This document shows, one piece after another, positions 48,101 to 52,531 of a DNA stretch of 64,000 nt. Origin of the DNA: Leptidea sinapis (lineage: Eukaryota > Arthropoda > Insecta > Lepidoptera > Pieridae); the NCBI RefSeq assembly GCF_905404315.1, contig NC_066297.1:2666001-2730000 (forward strand). Direction: 5' to 3'. The position numbers were made by a program, and so were the translations under genes. Under the pieces are notes generated by a model, which was given only the letters and a program-made list of their open reading frames with translations, was not told where the DNA came from and searched no databases. The stretch's first letter is position 1, and every line of letters starts with the position of its first letter.

Positions 48101-48206
48101 CCACTGCCTTCAGTGTGGGTTCGCAGTTCTAGGCCTATCACAGATGACGTCACACAAATACAAACACCAGGAAGCAAACCTTGGACCTTCCACCAGTGCC
48201 AACTGA
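11323..48206 (+). CDS. cas: castor / CASZ1-type zinc-finger transcription factor (24 coding exons, joined)
   Basis: Nuclear DNA-binding transcription factor; in Drosophila castor acts in the temporal series of neuroblast factors, and vertebrate CASZ1 acts in heart, vessel and neural development (established knowledge). Coding exons read here: 11291-12121, 12683-12842, 13161-13293, 13672-13776, 13975-14041, 35757-35841, 36852-36978, 37602-37742, 38407-38608, 39063-39285, 39847-39973, 40602-40744, 41322-41472, 41978-42382, 42475-42576, 42656-43169, 43356-43693, 43836-43946, 44169-44317, 44400-44525, 45041-45253, 46315-46403, 47018-47167, 48052-48206. Every junction is AG/GT and phases fit, giving 1,604 residues from ATG 11323 with no internal stop. 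Twelve finger-like modules of the castor type (C..C, then H-x-H-C..C, then H-x3-H) are visible. The start is uncertain: the frame is open upstream to 11266, and ATG 11470 is a good alternative. Identity is strong; exact 5' end is inference. Confidence 0.93.
12683..12842 (+). CDS. cas: castor exon 2
   Basis: Acceptor TGATTTTTGCAG, donor AAAG|GTCAGC; enters in phase 1 and leaves in phase 2. It codes for GKPFTQLPMSLKRRHDSGDG followed by a Ser/Arg-rich, acidic stretch with a TPPKTPD proline-directed phosphorylation-like motif. KRRHDSGDG could serve as a basic nuclear localisation patch (inference). No folded domain is seen. Confidence 0.85.
13161..13293 (+). CDS. cas: castor exon 3
   Basis: Acceptor CTTGTTTTAG, donor CAG|GTATTT, ends in phase 0. 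Codes a Gln/Asn-rich stretch (RALQIINQQTLRLNKSQPED), then an acidic SGSDDGE patch and TLDLSV at residues about 352-357. The LDLS core resembles PxDLS co-repressor (CtBP) docking motifs but lacks the proline. Frame and phase agree with both neighbouring exons. Confidence 0.87.
13672..13776 (+). CDS. cas: castor exon 4
   Basis: A 105-nt exon in phase 0 at both ends (acceptor AATTCCTCAG, donor ATGCAG|GTGAAG), so it could be skipped without a frameshift. It codes 35 residues, a Ser/Asn-rich stretch followed by a predicted helix (ILMRKNLEDLANLQMQ). Confidence 0.82.
13975..14041 (+). CDS. cas: castor exon 5
   Basis: A 67-nt exon (acceptor TCACTTGCAG, donor AGTG|GTAAGT) coding GFFQKQSMIDPEDSQERKF and QASG. 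It leaves in phase 1 and fits exon 6 across a 21.7 kb intron. Recognition rests on splice sites, phase and the sensible join QASG|LLSALNHLDQ. Confidence 0.8.
16560..16870 (+). pseudogene. LINE 3' fragment, very degenerate
   Basis: Shows CTCAAATATCATCCTTTGCA, GTGTGGTGTCCCTCCACGGT and ATTATGGAATGAATTTACTT, which align with the HPHHLDVWRSSTV and KLWNELP landmarks of the family at 8118. Many stops and shifts. Confidence 0.55.
18709..18975 (-). repeat. hairpin-chain repeat, copy 2
   Basis: Minus-strand copy lying in castor intron 5: starts CCAGTGGGAGGCTCCTTTGC on the plus strand and ends near CATCAGCTAG. All four inverted repeats are recognisable; the extreme 5' end (GGGACGAG) is missing. Confidence 0.9.
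19372..19703 (+). mobile_element. Helitron-like element, 5' part (family E, copy 1)
   Basis: Starts A|TCCCTATTTATATTATAAAT; shares GTTTGTTTGTTACGCTTTTA, CCGATTTTGATGA-like, GGGAAAGGACGCAAGCTACA and GGACATGTGATAATCTTCAA with 36403-36789. It lacks the GCGGACGAAGTCGC...CTAG end, so it is 3'-truncated. Confidence 0.7.
20165..20338 (+). pseudogene. LINE 3' fragment, copy with A-tail
   Basis: CTACAACCAAGCTGTGGAAT (TTKLWNEL) through GCGGCGGTGATCACTTAACA to TTTTCCATAAAAAAG. A truncated member of the same family as 8118-8516. Confidence 0.8.
22581..22624 (+). repeat. hairpin-chain repeat, copy 3 (3' end only)
   Basis: Only the last 44 bp remain: TGTGGTACCCATAATCTAGC then CGGTATCCTGTGCAAAGGAG. Confidence 0.8.
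23030..23420 (-). mobile_element. Helitron-like element (family E, copy 2)
   Basis: Plus strand begins A|CTAGCTAATACCCGCGACTT, that is a minus-strand GCGGGTATTAGCTAG|T end. GACGAAGTCGCGGGT and the TATCCCGAAAAA interior match family E. The 5' end is lost at about 23420. Confidence 0.72.
24224..24560 (-). mobile_element. Helitron-like element, copy 2 of family F
   Basis: Shares long stretches with 3832-4205 (AATATTTTA-rich start, CCGTGCGTCAATAAATTCTC, AATTATGGGTCCCAA, GGACACTGG end). Begins CCTAGCTGTTCTGTATATAA. Same strand and order, so a repeat family. Confidence 0.65.
24637..24822 (+). repeat. hairpin-chain repeat remnant split by a MITE
   Basis: TTGCGCTCGTCACTCTGAGA (family core) at about 24639-24658 is followed by a MITE at 24669-24809, then ATGTCTCACG, which resumes the GAGAC...GTCTC region. 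Degenerate; the assignment rests on the 30-bp core. Confidence 0.55.
24669..24809. mobile_element. MITE with about 32-bp terminal inverted repeats
   Basis: Ends CCCCCTTATTCATAATGGTC...(left) and ...GACTATTATGAATAAGGGGG (right) are inverted copies of about 32 bp with few mismatches; the total is about 140 bp with no coding capacity. Short size, TIRs and no ORF fit a non-autonomous DNA transposon. Confidence 0.8.
25338..25480 (-). pseudogene. LINE fragment fused to hairpin-chain copy 4
   Basis: Minus strand: the TTAGCGTTGCATAGGACGTC and CGCATTTATCACATGGAGTG stretches match the LRRDVASLCVFYxIYHGE part of the LINE family. It breaks off at about 25330 before the 3' UTR. Confidence 0.6.
25484..25713 (-). 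repeat. hairpin-chain repeat, copy 4
   Basis: Minus-strand copy with GTGAAGCAGTAATGTGTAAG, GGGCGCCGTA, AATTACTGGGCAAATGAGAC and GTCGTGCTCGTCTCGTCCCT at its left-to-right landmarks. It is fused at its left side to a LINE fragment (25338-25480). Confidence 0.9.
27038..27125 (+). repeat. tRNA-derived SINE, copy 1
   Basis: TGGTTCAGTTGGAAGAGCGC (A-box region), then GGTCGCGGGTTCGAGTCCTG (B box GGTTCGAGTCC) and the ATCGTTCATAAATTTTG tail shared with three other sites. It has a tRNA-like layout, but the acceptor stem does not pair into a functional tRNA. Confidence 0.75.
28236..28395 (-). repeat. tRNA-derived SINE, copy 2, minus strand
   Basis: ATTTATGAGCGATGCGGGAC then a mutated head (CTGGACCTCTCGCCTTCGAG). 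Left of it lies TTGTTATTTTTTTAAGTAAC and CACTTCTGGGATTA, also found beside copy 3. Confidence 0.65.
29040..29432 (+). pseudogene. mariner-type transposase relic (plus strand)
   Basis: With frame changes one reads ETDKTCLYFYDRKQ, SVWVFYDEAAKVS, VPTVALEDH, stop, TVDSDRYSPIWLPQVFTKTN and RLIYDNANCHTPSV. The last is the second catalytic Asp region (HHDNA.CHTS in active elements). Stops and shifts show it is dead. Lies in castor intron 5. Confidence 0.78.
29831..30054 (+). mobile_element. compact Helitron-like element, 224 bp, with 3' hairpin
   Basis: Starts A|TCAATATATATATATATAAT and ends GGAACGGCTAG|T. A GC-rich hairpin CCGCCC...GGGCGG lies about 7 bases before the CTAG end. 5' TC, subterminal hairpin and CTRR end between A and T are the textbook Helitron signature. 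No coding capacity. Confidence 0.75.
31275..31487 (-). pseudogene. LINE 3' end, minus strand
   Basis: Reads (minus) KLWNELPCAVFPGRYNMGTF, then FLKGRQRSCDSSGVARECGR and the GGTGATCACTTAACACCAGG 3' UTR ending in TTCCATAAC. One of the cleanest coding tails of the family in the window. Confidence 0.85.
31538..31570 (+). repeat. short LINE 3' terminus on the opposite strand
   Basis: TCGTTTGTCCTCCTTTTCCA followed by TAAAAAAAG is the last 30 bp of the same LINE family, in plus orientation, 50 bp from the minus-strand copy. Confidence 0.7.
32655..32690 (+). repeat. LINE 3' UTR scrap
   Basis: GCGGCGGTGATCACTTGCCT then CCAGGTGACA matches the 3' UTR of the LINE family; nothing more of it remains. Confidence 0.6.
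34507..34672 (+). pseudogene. LINE ORF2 C-terminal fragment, copy 2
   Basis: GPWGPEVRRMYKVVSSRLIW-like reading, then TGNPSTGSYFDQRISLAIQR and ILGTLP. Clear sequence similarity to 4668-4862. Lies in castor intron 5. Confidence 0.75.
35190..35535 (-). repeat. tRNA-like SINE with LINE-like tail (castor intron 5)
   Basis: On the minus strand an A box TAGCACAGATGG and a B box GGTTCAAATCC lie at about 35252-35330. Flanking plus-strand landmarks are TACCTGGACGACCAAGCCTT at the left and GATCGTTGGAGCCGTTTCCA, ATACAAGAATTGCTCGTTTA at the right. Both flank types are repeated elsewhere in lepidopteran genomes as I recall. Confidence 0.6.
35757..35841 (+). CDS. cas: castor exon 6
   Basis: Acceptor TTTGTTTCAG, donor AAAAG|GTAAAT; phase 1 in, phase 2 out. 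Codes LLSALNHLDQARKN and NVDYSRYVKR. The YSRYVKR end is the lead-in that precedes the first finger in castor/CASZ1 proteins (a YxKYIxRF-like motif in the vertebrate protein, as I recall it), which ties the N-terminal exons to the finger block. Confidence 0.88.
36403..36789 (+). mobile_element. Helitron-like element (family E, copy 3, both ends)
   Basis: A|TCCCTACTTATATGATAAAT at the left, GCGGACGAAGTCGCAGATAT then CTGCTAG|T at the right: 5' TC and 3' CTAG between host A and T, as Helitrons leave. 387 bp, no ORF, so non-autonomous. Lies in castor intron 6. Confidence 0.75.
36852..36978 (+). CDS. cas: castor exon 7: finger module 1
   Basis: Acceptor TTCTTTTTCAG, donor TTTAAG|GTGACC. Residues 450-492 contain C457, C462, YREHFHC (H470, H472, C473), C476, then H490, with the last His (H494) in the next exon. 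This is the extended castor-type finger: a C-x4-C head before a C2H2-like core. Confidence 0.95.
37111..37335 (+). repeat. hairpin-chain repeat, copy 5 (castor intron 7)
   Basis: Begins CAGCTGATGATAATTGATAC and runs through the CGCTCGTCACCTTGAGACAT core to GTTTCACGGCAGAATCTAGC; the 5' GGGACGAG end is missing and the 3' end is shortened. Confidence 0.88.
37436..37530 (+). pseudogene. LINE ORF2 C-terminal fragment, copy 3
   Basis: Shorter piece of the same tail (GTAACCCAAGCTTTGCAGCT, TCAACGGATCAGCCTGGCTA, GCTGCCAGTATTCTTGGTAC). Lies in castor intron 7 just after a hairpin-chain copy. Confidence 0.7.
37602..37742 (+). CDS. cas: castor exon 8: end of finger 1, start of finger 2
   Basis: A 141-nt exon, phase 0 at both ends (acceptor TCTGGTTTTAG, donor GATAAG|GTAAGT). 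Begins WHKKRDESLAHGFMRYSPLD, one of the most conserved castor stretches, then C514, C521, THYHC (H529, H531, C532) and C537 of module 2. Confidence 0.95.
37890..38240 (-). repeat. interspersed repeat with CAAGAAACTCAGCAGG-type core, copy 1 (castor intron 8)
   Basis: TTATTCAAAATAGAACATAA, ATGAAACTCAGCAGGCTTTT and GACCACACAAACGCTTTTTA are landmarks shared in order with 40830-41010. Non-coding; class unknown; strand assigned only from resemblance to other copies. Confidence 0.55.
38407..38608 (+). CDS. cas: castor exon 9: end of finger 2, most of finger 3
   Basis: Acceptor CCTTTCTAG, donor ATATGG|GTAAGT, leaves in phase 1. VYISTSDVQMHANYHRKD completes module 2 (H550, H554). GFQRFRATESC, PHC, THFHC and PGC form module 3, whose C-terminal histidines lie in exon 10. 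Overlapping open frames on both strands here are shadows. Confidence 0.95.
38785..38932 (+). pseudogene. RTE/endonuclease-RT LINE C-terminus, copy 1 (castor intron 9)
   Basis: Reads VGRRWTNDLVKIAGVR, stop, MRAAQDQSSWRSLGEAYV, stop, KWTPSGS. The WTDDLVKIAG..WMRAAQDR.SWR.LGEAYVQQWT tail is typical of an abundant lepidopteran LINE group. Confidence 0.8.
39063..39285 (+). CDS. cas: castor exon 10: end of finger 3 and finger 4
   Basis: Acceptor ATAATTTTCAG, donor TTTGG|GTGAGT (phase 2). EKHKTYHIKDEALSKDGFKK completes module 3. ACPYRDC, NHIHC, PHC and THKRKHERK form module 4. This closes the first block of four tandem modules, matching the four-finger N-terminal block of the CASZ1 family. Confidence 0.95.
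39500..39790 (-). pseudogene. LINE 3' end, minus strand (castor intron 10)
   Basis: Minus-strand reading: ARHKLGYHPHHLDMWRSST, then TSNFLQRTKKLWNEFLLRCF and the TGATCACT...TTCCATAAAAAAA 3' UTR. Inserted antisense to castor. Confidence 0.83.
39847..39973 (+). CDS. cas: castor exon 11: linker after first finger block
   Basis: Acceptor GCGTTTCCTAG, donor CCATTT|GTAAGT; phase 2 in, 0 out. Codes LPTSVIQSALMQQGADLSMY and an acidic stretch ending LLDPDYPF. No domain; assigned from phase, splice sites and position between finger exons 10 and 12. Confidence 0.88.
40130..40395 (-). repeat. hairpin-chain repeat, copy 6, very degenerate (castor intron 11)
   Basis: Recognisable by TTTGCACAGGATGGCGACTA, GGGTGCGGTGCCCAGCGGCT, AAAGTGACGAGCACAATCGC and the AATGGGCAAGG tail. 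Divergence is much higher than in other copies, suggesting an older insertion. Confidence 0.75.
40602..40744 (+). CDS. cas: castor exon 12: finger module 5, first half
   Basis: Acceptor TATTTTTACAG, donor CACAG|GTAATA (phase 2). Codes NPALVEEISRKYIETF, then CGKCSAFNKHYHCLAEGC. The Cys head is compact (C-x2-C) compared with modules 1-4, as in the fifth finger of the family (CDGQC-like in human, from memory). Confidence 0.93.
40830..41010 (-). repeat. interspersed repeat, copy 2 (castor intron 12)
   Basis: CAAGAAACTCAGCAGGCCCT, TTACAATTAAATTTATTCAC and ACGACACAAACGTTTATAGC parallel 37890-38240. Confidence 0.55.
41322..41472 (+). CDS. cas: castor exon 13: end of module 5, start of module 6
   Basis: Acceptor CTACTTTACAG, donor ACTTGG|GTAAGT. 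MVKHVLEHEQQN provides the two His of module 5; SPCSNSAC and THYHC start module 6, whose remaining Cys is in exon 14. Phase 2 in, 0 out. Confidence 0.92.
41978..42382 (+). CDS. cas: castor exon 14: end of module 6, PNL/QL-rich linker, AT-hook
   Basis: A 405-nt exon in phase 0 at both ends (acceptor AATATTTCAG, donor GATAAT|GTAAGT). ENCGAVILSSEDQPFRRLEH and HRQH complete module 6. A stretch at about residues 845-925 repeats PNL and AQL units (for example PNLAQLAQMAPNLGSQLTPN). Then comes RKRGRPPKNR at about 939-948, an AT-hook-like minor-groove motif. The linker may be an activation or interaction surface (inference). Confidence 0.92.
42475..42576 (+). CDS. cas: castor exon 15: linker
   Basis: A 102-nt exon, phase 0 at both ends (acceptor TTTTATTTAAG, donor TTTCCG|GTAAGT). 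Codes VTPQAIFTSFKLPKSNQMPP and IHSPVVTTIEEFP. The acceptor has few pyrimidines next to the AG (ATTTAAG), so inclusion could vary; skipping would keep the frame. Confidence 0.8.
42656..43169 (+). CDS. cas: castor exon 16: finger modules 7 and 8
   Basis: The largest internal exon, 514 nt (acceptor TCTTTTTCAG, donor TCCG|GTATGT, phase 1). Module 7: SCGQYYPNC, LHLHCFHC, ETHMRESH. Module 8: QCGGKSCF, SHFHC, NNC, then ATHKHGRG, which has H-x-H in place of the usual H-x3-H. An acidic tail follows with VIKTEEQEK, which contains a SUMO-like psi-K-x-E match (IKTE), and a second candidate (VIKNE). The frame stays open to 43264 in the intron. Confidence 0.92.
43356..43693 (+). CDS. cas: castor exon 17: finger module 9
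   Basis: Acceptor ATGATTTCAG, donor ACCAAG|GTAATT; phase 1 in, 0 out. A Ser/Pro-rich linker (SSPRSIYDASPSKEKRPEYD) leads to SCHDQAC, LHYHCPHCSQAY, FSHMIKKH: a complete castor-type module. The minus-strand open frame here is a shadow. Confidence 0.92.
43836..43946 (+). CDS. cas: castor exon 18: linker
   Basis: A 111-nt exon, phase 0 at both ends (acceptor TTGTATTTTAG, donor GAACAG|GTAACA). Codes a Ser/Thr/Pro-rich 37-residue segment (ETLEREYPEISILPSTATSS, then PSPSQRPPNPAEQ). No domain. Confidence 0.86.
44169..44317 (+). CDS. cas: castor exon 19: Gln/Leu-rich linker
   Basis: Acceptor ATATTCTAG, donor CAAGG|GTAAGT (phase 2). Codes VQAVQSLLLQQYLSGGRKN and QMQQQYQ-like Gln-rich sequence, then LAGLPGLAQVALFSQG. 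Composition suggests a coactivator-type interaction region (inference). Confidence 0.88.
44400..44525 (+). CDS. cas: castor exon 20: linker
   Basis: Acceptor ATTGTTTCAG, donor AAGTC|GTAAGT (phase 2). Codes SPFPLYPTMMYPPELLLEQS and HGLPPVMDKEAEMIAKS. Reading straight past the donor gives a stop at once (TCGTAA), so the splice is required to reach the last three fingers. Confidence 0.88.
44720..44914 (-). repeat. hairpin-chain repeat, copy 7, internal deletion (castor intron 20)
   Basis: Minus-strand copy. The terminal ACCAGTGGGAG is joined directly to TCTGAACGGCACCGTAGCTA, so about 110 bp with the two 3'-most inverted repeats are missing. The rest runs to GAACGTCCTGCTCATCTCAT. Confidence 0.88.
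45041..45253 (+). CDS. cas: castor exon 21: finger module 10
   Basis: Acceptor CTTGATTTGTAG, donor GAAAG|GTAGGT. Codes RRSGTRGPHMRVLKDEPIPE, then DCAYQQCGY, THFHC, KDCGYSFC, QHTARHER: a full module. This is the start of the most conserved C-terminal block of the family. Confidence 0.95.
45340..45446 (+). repeat. retroelement 3' end with A-tail (castor intron 21)
   Basis: TTGGGTTGTGGATGTCCATG, GGCGGTCGCTTTATCACCCG, TCACGTGATAATCGTGCC, then TTATATAAAAAAAA. The same GGCGGTCG...ATCACC...GGTGA layout ends many lepidopteran retroelements (from memory). Preceded by a run of nine C at 45327-45335. Confidence 0.6.
45585..45885 (-). repeat. tRNA-derived SINE, copy 3, minus strand (castor intron 21)
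   Basis: AATTTATGAACGATGCAGGA and AGAACCCGCGACCTCTCGCG give, in reverse, the B-box half of the tRNA-like head; the A-box half is damaged. TTGTTACTTTTTAAAGTGAT and CTCACTTCTGGGATTATT follow, as at 28236. Confidence 0.7.
46315..46403 (+). CDS. cas: castor exon 22: start of module 11
   Basis: Acceptor TTTATTTTCAG, donor TTTG|GTAAGT (phase 1). Codes LDTLMGGDFQQFRANVYC and RPDC, the Cys head of module 11; continues in exon 23. Confidence 0.94.
47018..47167 (+). CDS. cas: castor exon 23: rest of module 11
   Basis: Acceptor TTTATCGCCAG (exon from 47018) or, 6 nt further, GTACAG (exon from 47024); both keep the frame and differ by two residues (GTGQNK versus GGQNK). SHFHCLKCEFVCTDTNKVVA and HRRQH complete module 11, followed by LDSIQAAGFEKFPPSK. 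Donor CAAAA|GTGAGT. Confidence 0.93.
47735..48000 (-). pseudogene. mariner-type transposase C-terminal relic, minus strand (castor intron 23)
   Basis: Minus strand reads GWPSSRPDLNWLDYDLRSVL, ESTACSKRHDDWESLKQSVQ, VRASIDN, stop, PQRLKDCIAANGDHF. WPSSSPDLNPLDY and the final RL..CI.A.GGHF motif are diagnostic of mariner transposases. It ends 50 bp before castor exon 24. Confidence 0.85.
48052..48206 (+). CDS. cas: castor exon 24: module 12 and stop codon
   Basis: Acceptor GTATCTTCCAG. Codes SCGYEPQC, THYHCLQCGF, SQMTSHKYKHQE (C1555, C1561, H1569, H1571, C1572, C1575, H1588, H1592), then a short tail ending in TSAN and TGA at 48204-48206. The short C-terminal tail suggests an insect-type protein end directly after the last finger. 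Confidence 0.94.
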
Positions 48207-49130
48207 CCTATTCAATTCTAAAGTAAAACCCAGTTTTAAATTGAACAGTCACTTTATACAATATTTTGATATGAAACTTGTGTTCCATATTTCATTTGTA
48301 TTTTATATCAATGTGACTTTTAAATTATACATATTAAATTTAATGTATGAAAATATAAAGAAGCTCGAATTTCGAATATAAAATTGTAATTAAATTATAT
48401 TAAAAATATTCATATACTCTTTATTATATAAAATTAAAATTAGCACTATACAAAAGTGTAGTTACTCAAAGTTGTGCCTTAGTCACAAATTAGTTTCTGA
48501 AATGTTTTTTGTATACGGCAACAACTGTGCCAAAACCATGAAAAGACTTTCAATGTTGAATTTCATACGATTTATCTAATTAATAATCCACTTTGAAAGT
48601 GTAAAGCATTTTATACATAGTGTGTTTAAAGTGTAAAGTGAATCCTAAATCCTGACCAATCGTAGTTGTTAGTTTATAGTAAATATATTTATTAGTACCC
48701 TGAAAAGACATTTTTACAGATAGTATTATTAATATAGTTCTCGTAAAATTACTGGCAATAAATTGGGTTAAAAACACCATTTTGTGCCTCAGTGTGACAA
48801 TACTAAGAGAACGGTTTTATAATAGTTTCATAATTATACGAAATCTGTACAAACGTCCAACTTTACAGATGTATAAATAATTATTATACTTTGACTTTAT
48901 ACATTGCGTTATGAAACTGTAATAAATCCAATTATACAAAACATTATAAGGAAAAGAATGTCAATTTATACATTGTAAATAAGAATATATGAAAAATTAT
49001 GTTAGAAATTGTATTTGTTAAACATTATAATATTATTGGTATAGATTTAGAATGATTGGATGATACTGATTCATGAGGTAGCCATGTAATGCCATATTCC
49101 TTTAGTTTAATAAACAATCTAAACAGTATT
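48207..49130 (+). other. probable castor 3' UTR with candidate polyadenylation signals
   Basis: AT-rich, no coding signal. AATAAA hexamers at 48757-48762, 48921-48926 and 49109-49114 are all on the plus strand after the castor stop. Which is used cannot be told from sequence alone. Confidence 0.5.
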
Positions 49131-49350
49131 AGATGCGGTTTCTAAAATCACCTTTGCATTCCTGGCCGTTACTTCCCCGATGCTAACGTCCACATGTTGA
49201 CCAAACCATGTCCAACACCTAGTTTGTATTAGTATTTTAATAGCGTAAGTCCTTTATATCGTTCCTATATTGCAAGCCTTTGTGAAGTTAACCAATCAAT
49301 AATAACAATTGATTAATACACAATTCAATAATTTTACTTAAATATTCAAA

Positions 49351-49501
49351 CATGGAATTAATAAAAATGAAATTTAAAAAATATGGAATAATTGAAAATT
49401 ACATTTAAAAAAATGGAATAATTGAAAATGAAATTTTAAAATATGGAATAATTAGAAATGGTTTATCCGGTCATGGAATAATTTAAAATGAACTTGAATT
49501 T
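49351..49501. repeat. degenerate tandem repeat, period 30-31 bp, five units
   Basis: ATGGAAT starts at 49352, 49383, 49413, 49443 and 49473, each followed by AATTxAAAAT and an A/T-rich end. It lies about 240 bp past the last castor poly(A) candidate. Confidence 0.85.
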
Positions 49502-50692
49502 AATATGTGAAATACATATTTATTTGAATTGATTATTCAGTTTATTATTATTAACGTAAGTATATTTTGTGTAGAATAATTTAAAAATCTCCTCTGCGGA
49601 ACCACTTTCGCTCAATCAAAATAGATAATATTTTTTTTACTCTTGCAAAGATATTTCGTATCATTTAAACCTAATCTTAAATAAAATTTAACTTCCTCAA
49701 ATTACGTGATGCTTAATTTAGGAATTAATAACATTGATTGGTTTCACAAAAGGCAAAAACACATTTACTTCCACAAATTGTAATTCACAAGAACCTCAAA
49801 TTGAAGGCCGTGCCATATATTTAGTCATTTGTATCAAGTTACTATTATAATATAGAATTTTCAATCACTTAGTTCTCGAATCAGTAAATACTCAACTTGA
49901 CAATATTAGCGATAGTAAATTAAACCGAAGCTTTTCGATTGGAATATTATTAAATAATCTCATTCTAATAAAAAGATTGTATTTTCCCTGTGCGTTCTAA
50001 TGCATTGAAATTGATAAATTAATGCATATTTTTTTATAAAAATGTTTATTTTCTACTTTATATTCATTTATATAAACTTGTCCAGAACATAATTCATTGT
50101 TCCAATTTCTTTAATAGCTAATTGTTTCTAATTCAGAAAATAATTATAATTGTGTGTGTAAATAAAAAGATCAATTTAATTTATTTAAAATTTTCAGTTT
50201 TTTCAATTCCCTTTTTTCTTTAATTTCATTTTTTTTATTTAGTATGTTTCAACAATTTTTATAATTTTAATTGCATACACATATTGAGTAAGAATACGCT
50301 CTCTTCAAAGGTATCATTTGACCATCGTATTACGAATGTCTATGGGCCACTACTCTGTTAAACACTTGCCCATTTTTCTAACATAAAAAATATAATACTT
50401 GGGTTTTAGCAACACCAAGTTCAGAGCTAAACAATACATCTTCGATCTTGGTTTAATCTTCGGTTTAATTTATCGTTGTATCAATCATTAAATTTGCTGC
50501 AATCAATATTTGTTTAAATTTCTTAGTATATTTTATAATAATTTAAATTAACTCTCCCTTACCTTTTATTGGTAAACCATTGGTAGATTGTTATTTCCAT
50601 TTGAATTATATAGTTAAATAATCTTATCATAAAATTCAAGTGAGTGTCAAACTACCCGCATGTGCTGGCATACCAGTTTCCAAAGCAACTTT

Positions 50693-50880
50693 CAAAGTCA
50701 AAGTCAGATAAAATTTATTCAATTAAACTGAGTGCTTTTGAATAGTCAGTATAAATATTTCTTTTAAATTTCTTATGGGTTTAAGTAAACAACGGAAGAT
50801 CATTCAAAGATCGGAATTGCAGACGAAAGCAATACAAATTTTTTTGCTAACTGTACTGTAATTCCAAGTGTAAGCCACAA
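50693..50880 (-). repeat. interspersed repeat, copy 3 (truncated)
   Basis: CAAAGTCAAAGTCAGATAAA then ATTTATTCAATTAAACTGAG: the common CAAAGTCAAAGTC head seen in lepidopteran repeats, followed by divergent sequence. Confidence 0.55.
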
Positions 50881-51560
50881 TTTTAAATTATATTTTTTCA
50901 CCATTTTAAAATGACTTTTGATATTTTTAGAAATGTAAACAAAAAGAGTTCTAAGAGAATAGAAATAACGGATTCTAAATATAATCTGATATATTAAGGA
51001 GCGTAGATAATTCCATACTCAACCCCTCGATAGTTTTATTATATCGTGTAAGGTTTGTTAGTTAGTAATATTTGAATTTCAGAATATTTAAACAAAATAT
51101 TGACTGCAGCTAAACATAAAATTACAAATGTTTATTATTGGTTGTTATATCTTTATGTTATTTAATTTTACTTATTTCACAGACTTCTTATATACTCATA
51201 TTTATCATTTAGCATAAATTAATTATAATTAAATTAATGTTTTTTTTCGTATTTTAAACGTTAAAATTAACGATTGGAGAATGGCGTATCTACAAATTTA
51301 AGATAAACTATGTAATGTTCTGTTTCACGAAATATAGTTTTCGAACGATTGATTAGTTTAGAGTTATTATACCTCATGAGTTCTAGGAATTAAATGAGAA
51401 TTTAAAATGTTGTCTTTTCTTTAATTTTCCTTTATTTATGTTTTTATTCGTAATACCTATAGTGACCATCTCCATAAGGGACCTACACTAGTTCCAAGTC
51501 ATAGAATATACTATACTATGATGTCAATTTGTCTGATAACTACTGTTTTACTTTTCGGAA

Positions 51561-51700
51561 CGAGGCATCCTCAGGAGATGTTGACCCGACTCTGGCATGA
51601 GAGTGGTGGGGTCTGAATTCAGGCGTTCAAAATCGTCGGTTTGTATGATATCAGTCTCGTGCCAGAGTTTGGCGAGTCATCACCTCCTGAGGATGCCTCG
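51561..51700. repeat. inverted repeat of about 40-bp arms (foldback element)
   Basis: CGAGGCATCCTCAGGAGATG...CTCTGGC at the left pairs with GCCAGAG...CACCTCCTGAGGATGCCTCG at the right, with a few mismatches and a small gap. The following GAGGCGAAACACGTGTCGAA is part of a larger repeat seen in other Lepidoptera (from memory). Confidence 0.8.
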
Positions 51701-52119
51701 TGTAGAGGCGAAACACGTGTCGAATTGTTTGAACAAATATTGGCGTCATGAACACTAGAGAAAACTCAAAACTATCCAAATGATAGTTTTTTTGGTTTAA
51801 GAAACTTTATTTTTCATAAGATTTAAGATTAACAATTTACTTACTACAGCAATAAAATTTGAAAACAAAATTTTATTTTTGTAATGTAAAATATGTTTAA
51901 GAAGTTAGGTGTTTAAATTAACTTAATGAGAAAACACAAGTTATGTTAAGTTATAAAGCAAACGAATAGGAAAAGTACCAAAAAAGTTCACTAATATCTA
52001 ATATGTGGTAATATCCTGATACTAACTTCTTTAAAATACAACAAAATATGACAACTCATGGAAGATACAATCTTTTAACGCACCATTTAGAGATCGCAAC
52101 ATCGTACGAATATACTCAA

Positions 52120-52525
52120 TATGTGACTTCCAGATTAGTTGAATATCCAGAGACCAAAATAACTTTTTAATTGTTTTCTTGGATATCACTTGATTTTTTT
52201 GCAAAATTGCTCAAGATTTGGTATTTTTTTGATTTTTGGCTTTTCAACATTATTCGTCAGAAGGTTACTTTGAAACAAGGTTTGTGCTTCTTTGATAATT
52301 TCTCTATAAAAAGACTTAAATAGAATTAATATGTATCGTTGGCATATAGACTTATAATATCTCCATTTAGCCCTAAAGCACTTATGCTATTTATATAAAC
52401 CAAGAAGTAAAGCGGTCCTAATATCGAGCACTGAGGGACTCCATACGTAATACAGGTGGTTGTTACTTTTATTCTAGTCACTCTATCTAGTTGATATTTA
52501 TCTGAAAGGTAGGATTTACCATATA
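52120..52525 (-). pseudogene. LINE reverse-transcriptase fragment, downstream half
   Basis: Minus strand reads GKSYLSDKYQLDRVTRIKVT, TYGVPQCSILGPLYFLVYIN, then GLNGDIISLYANDTY. GVPQGSILGPL and YADD are RT motifs; here Gly is Cys and the catalytic YADD is YAND, so the enzyme is dead. The sequence decays after that. Confidence 0.82.
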
Positions 52526-52531
52526 TAATAT

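Larger units (their letters stand above)
49502..52115. other. AT-rich intergenic stretch
   Basis: No gene seen. Contains one repeat tail (50693-50880) and the inverted repeat at 51561-51700; otherwise nothing nameable. Confidence 0.6.
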
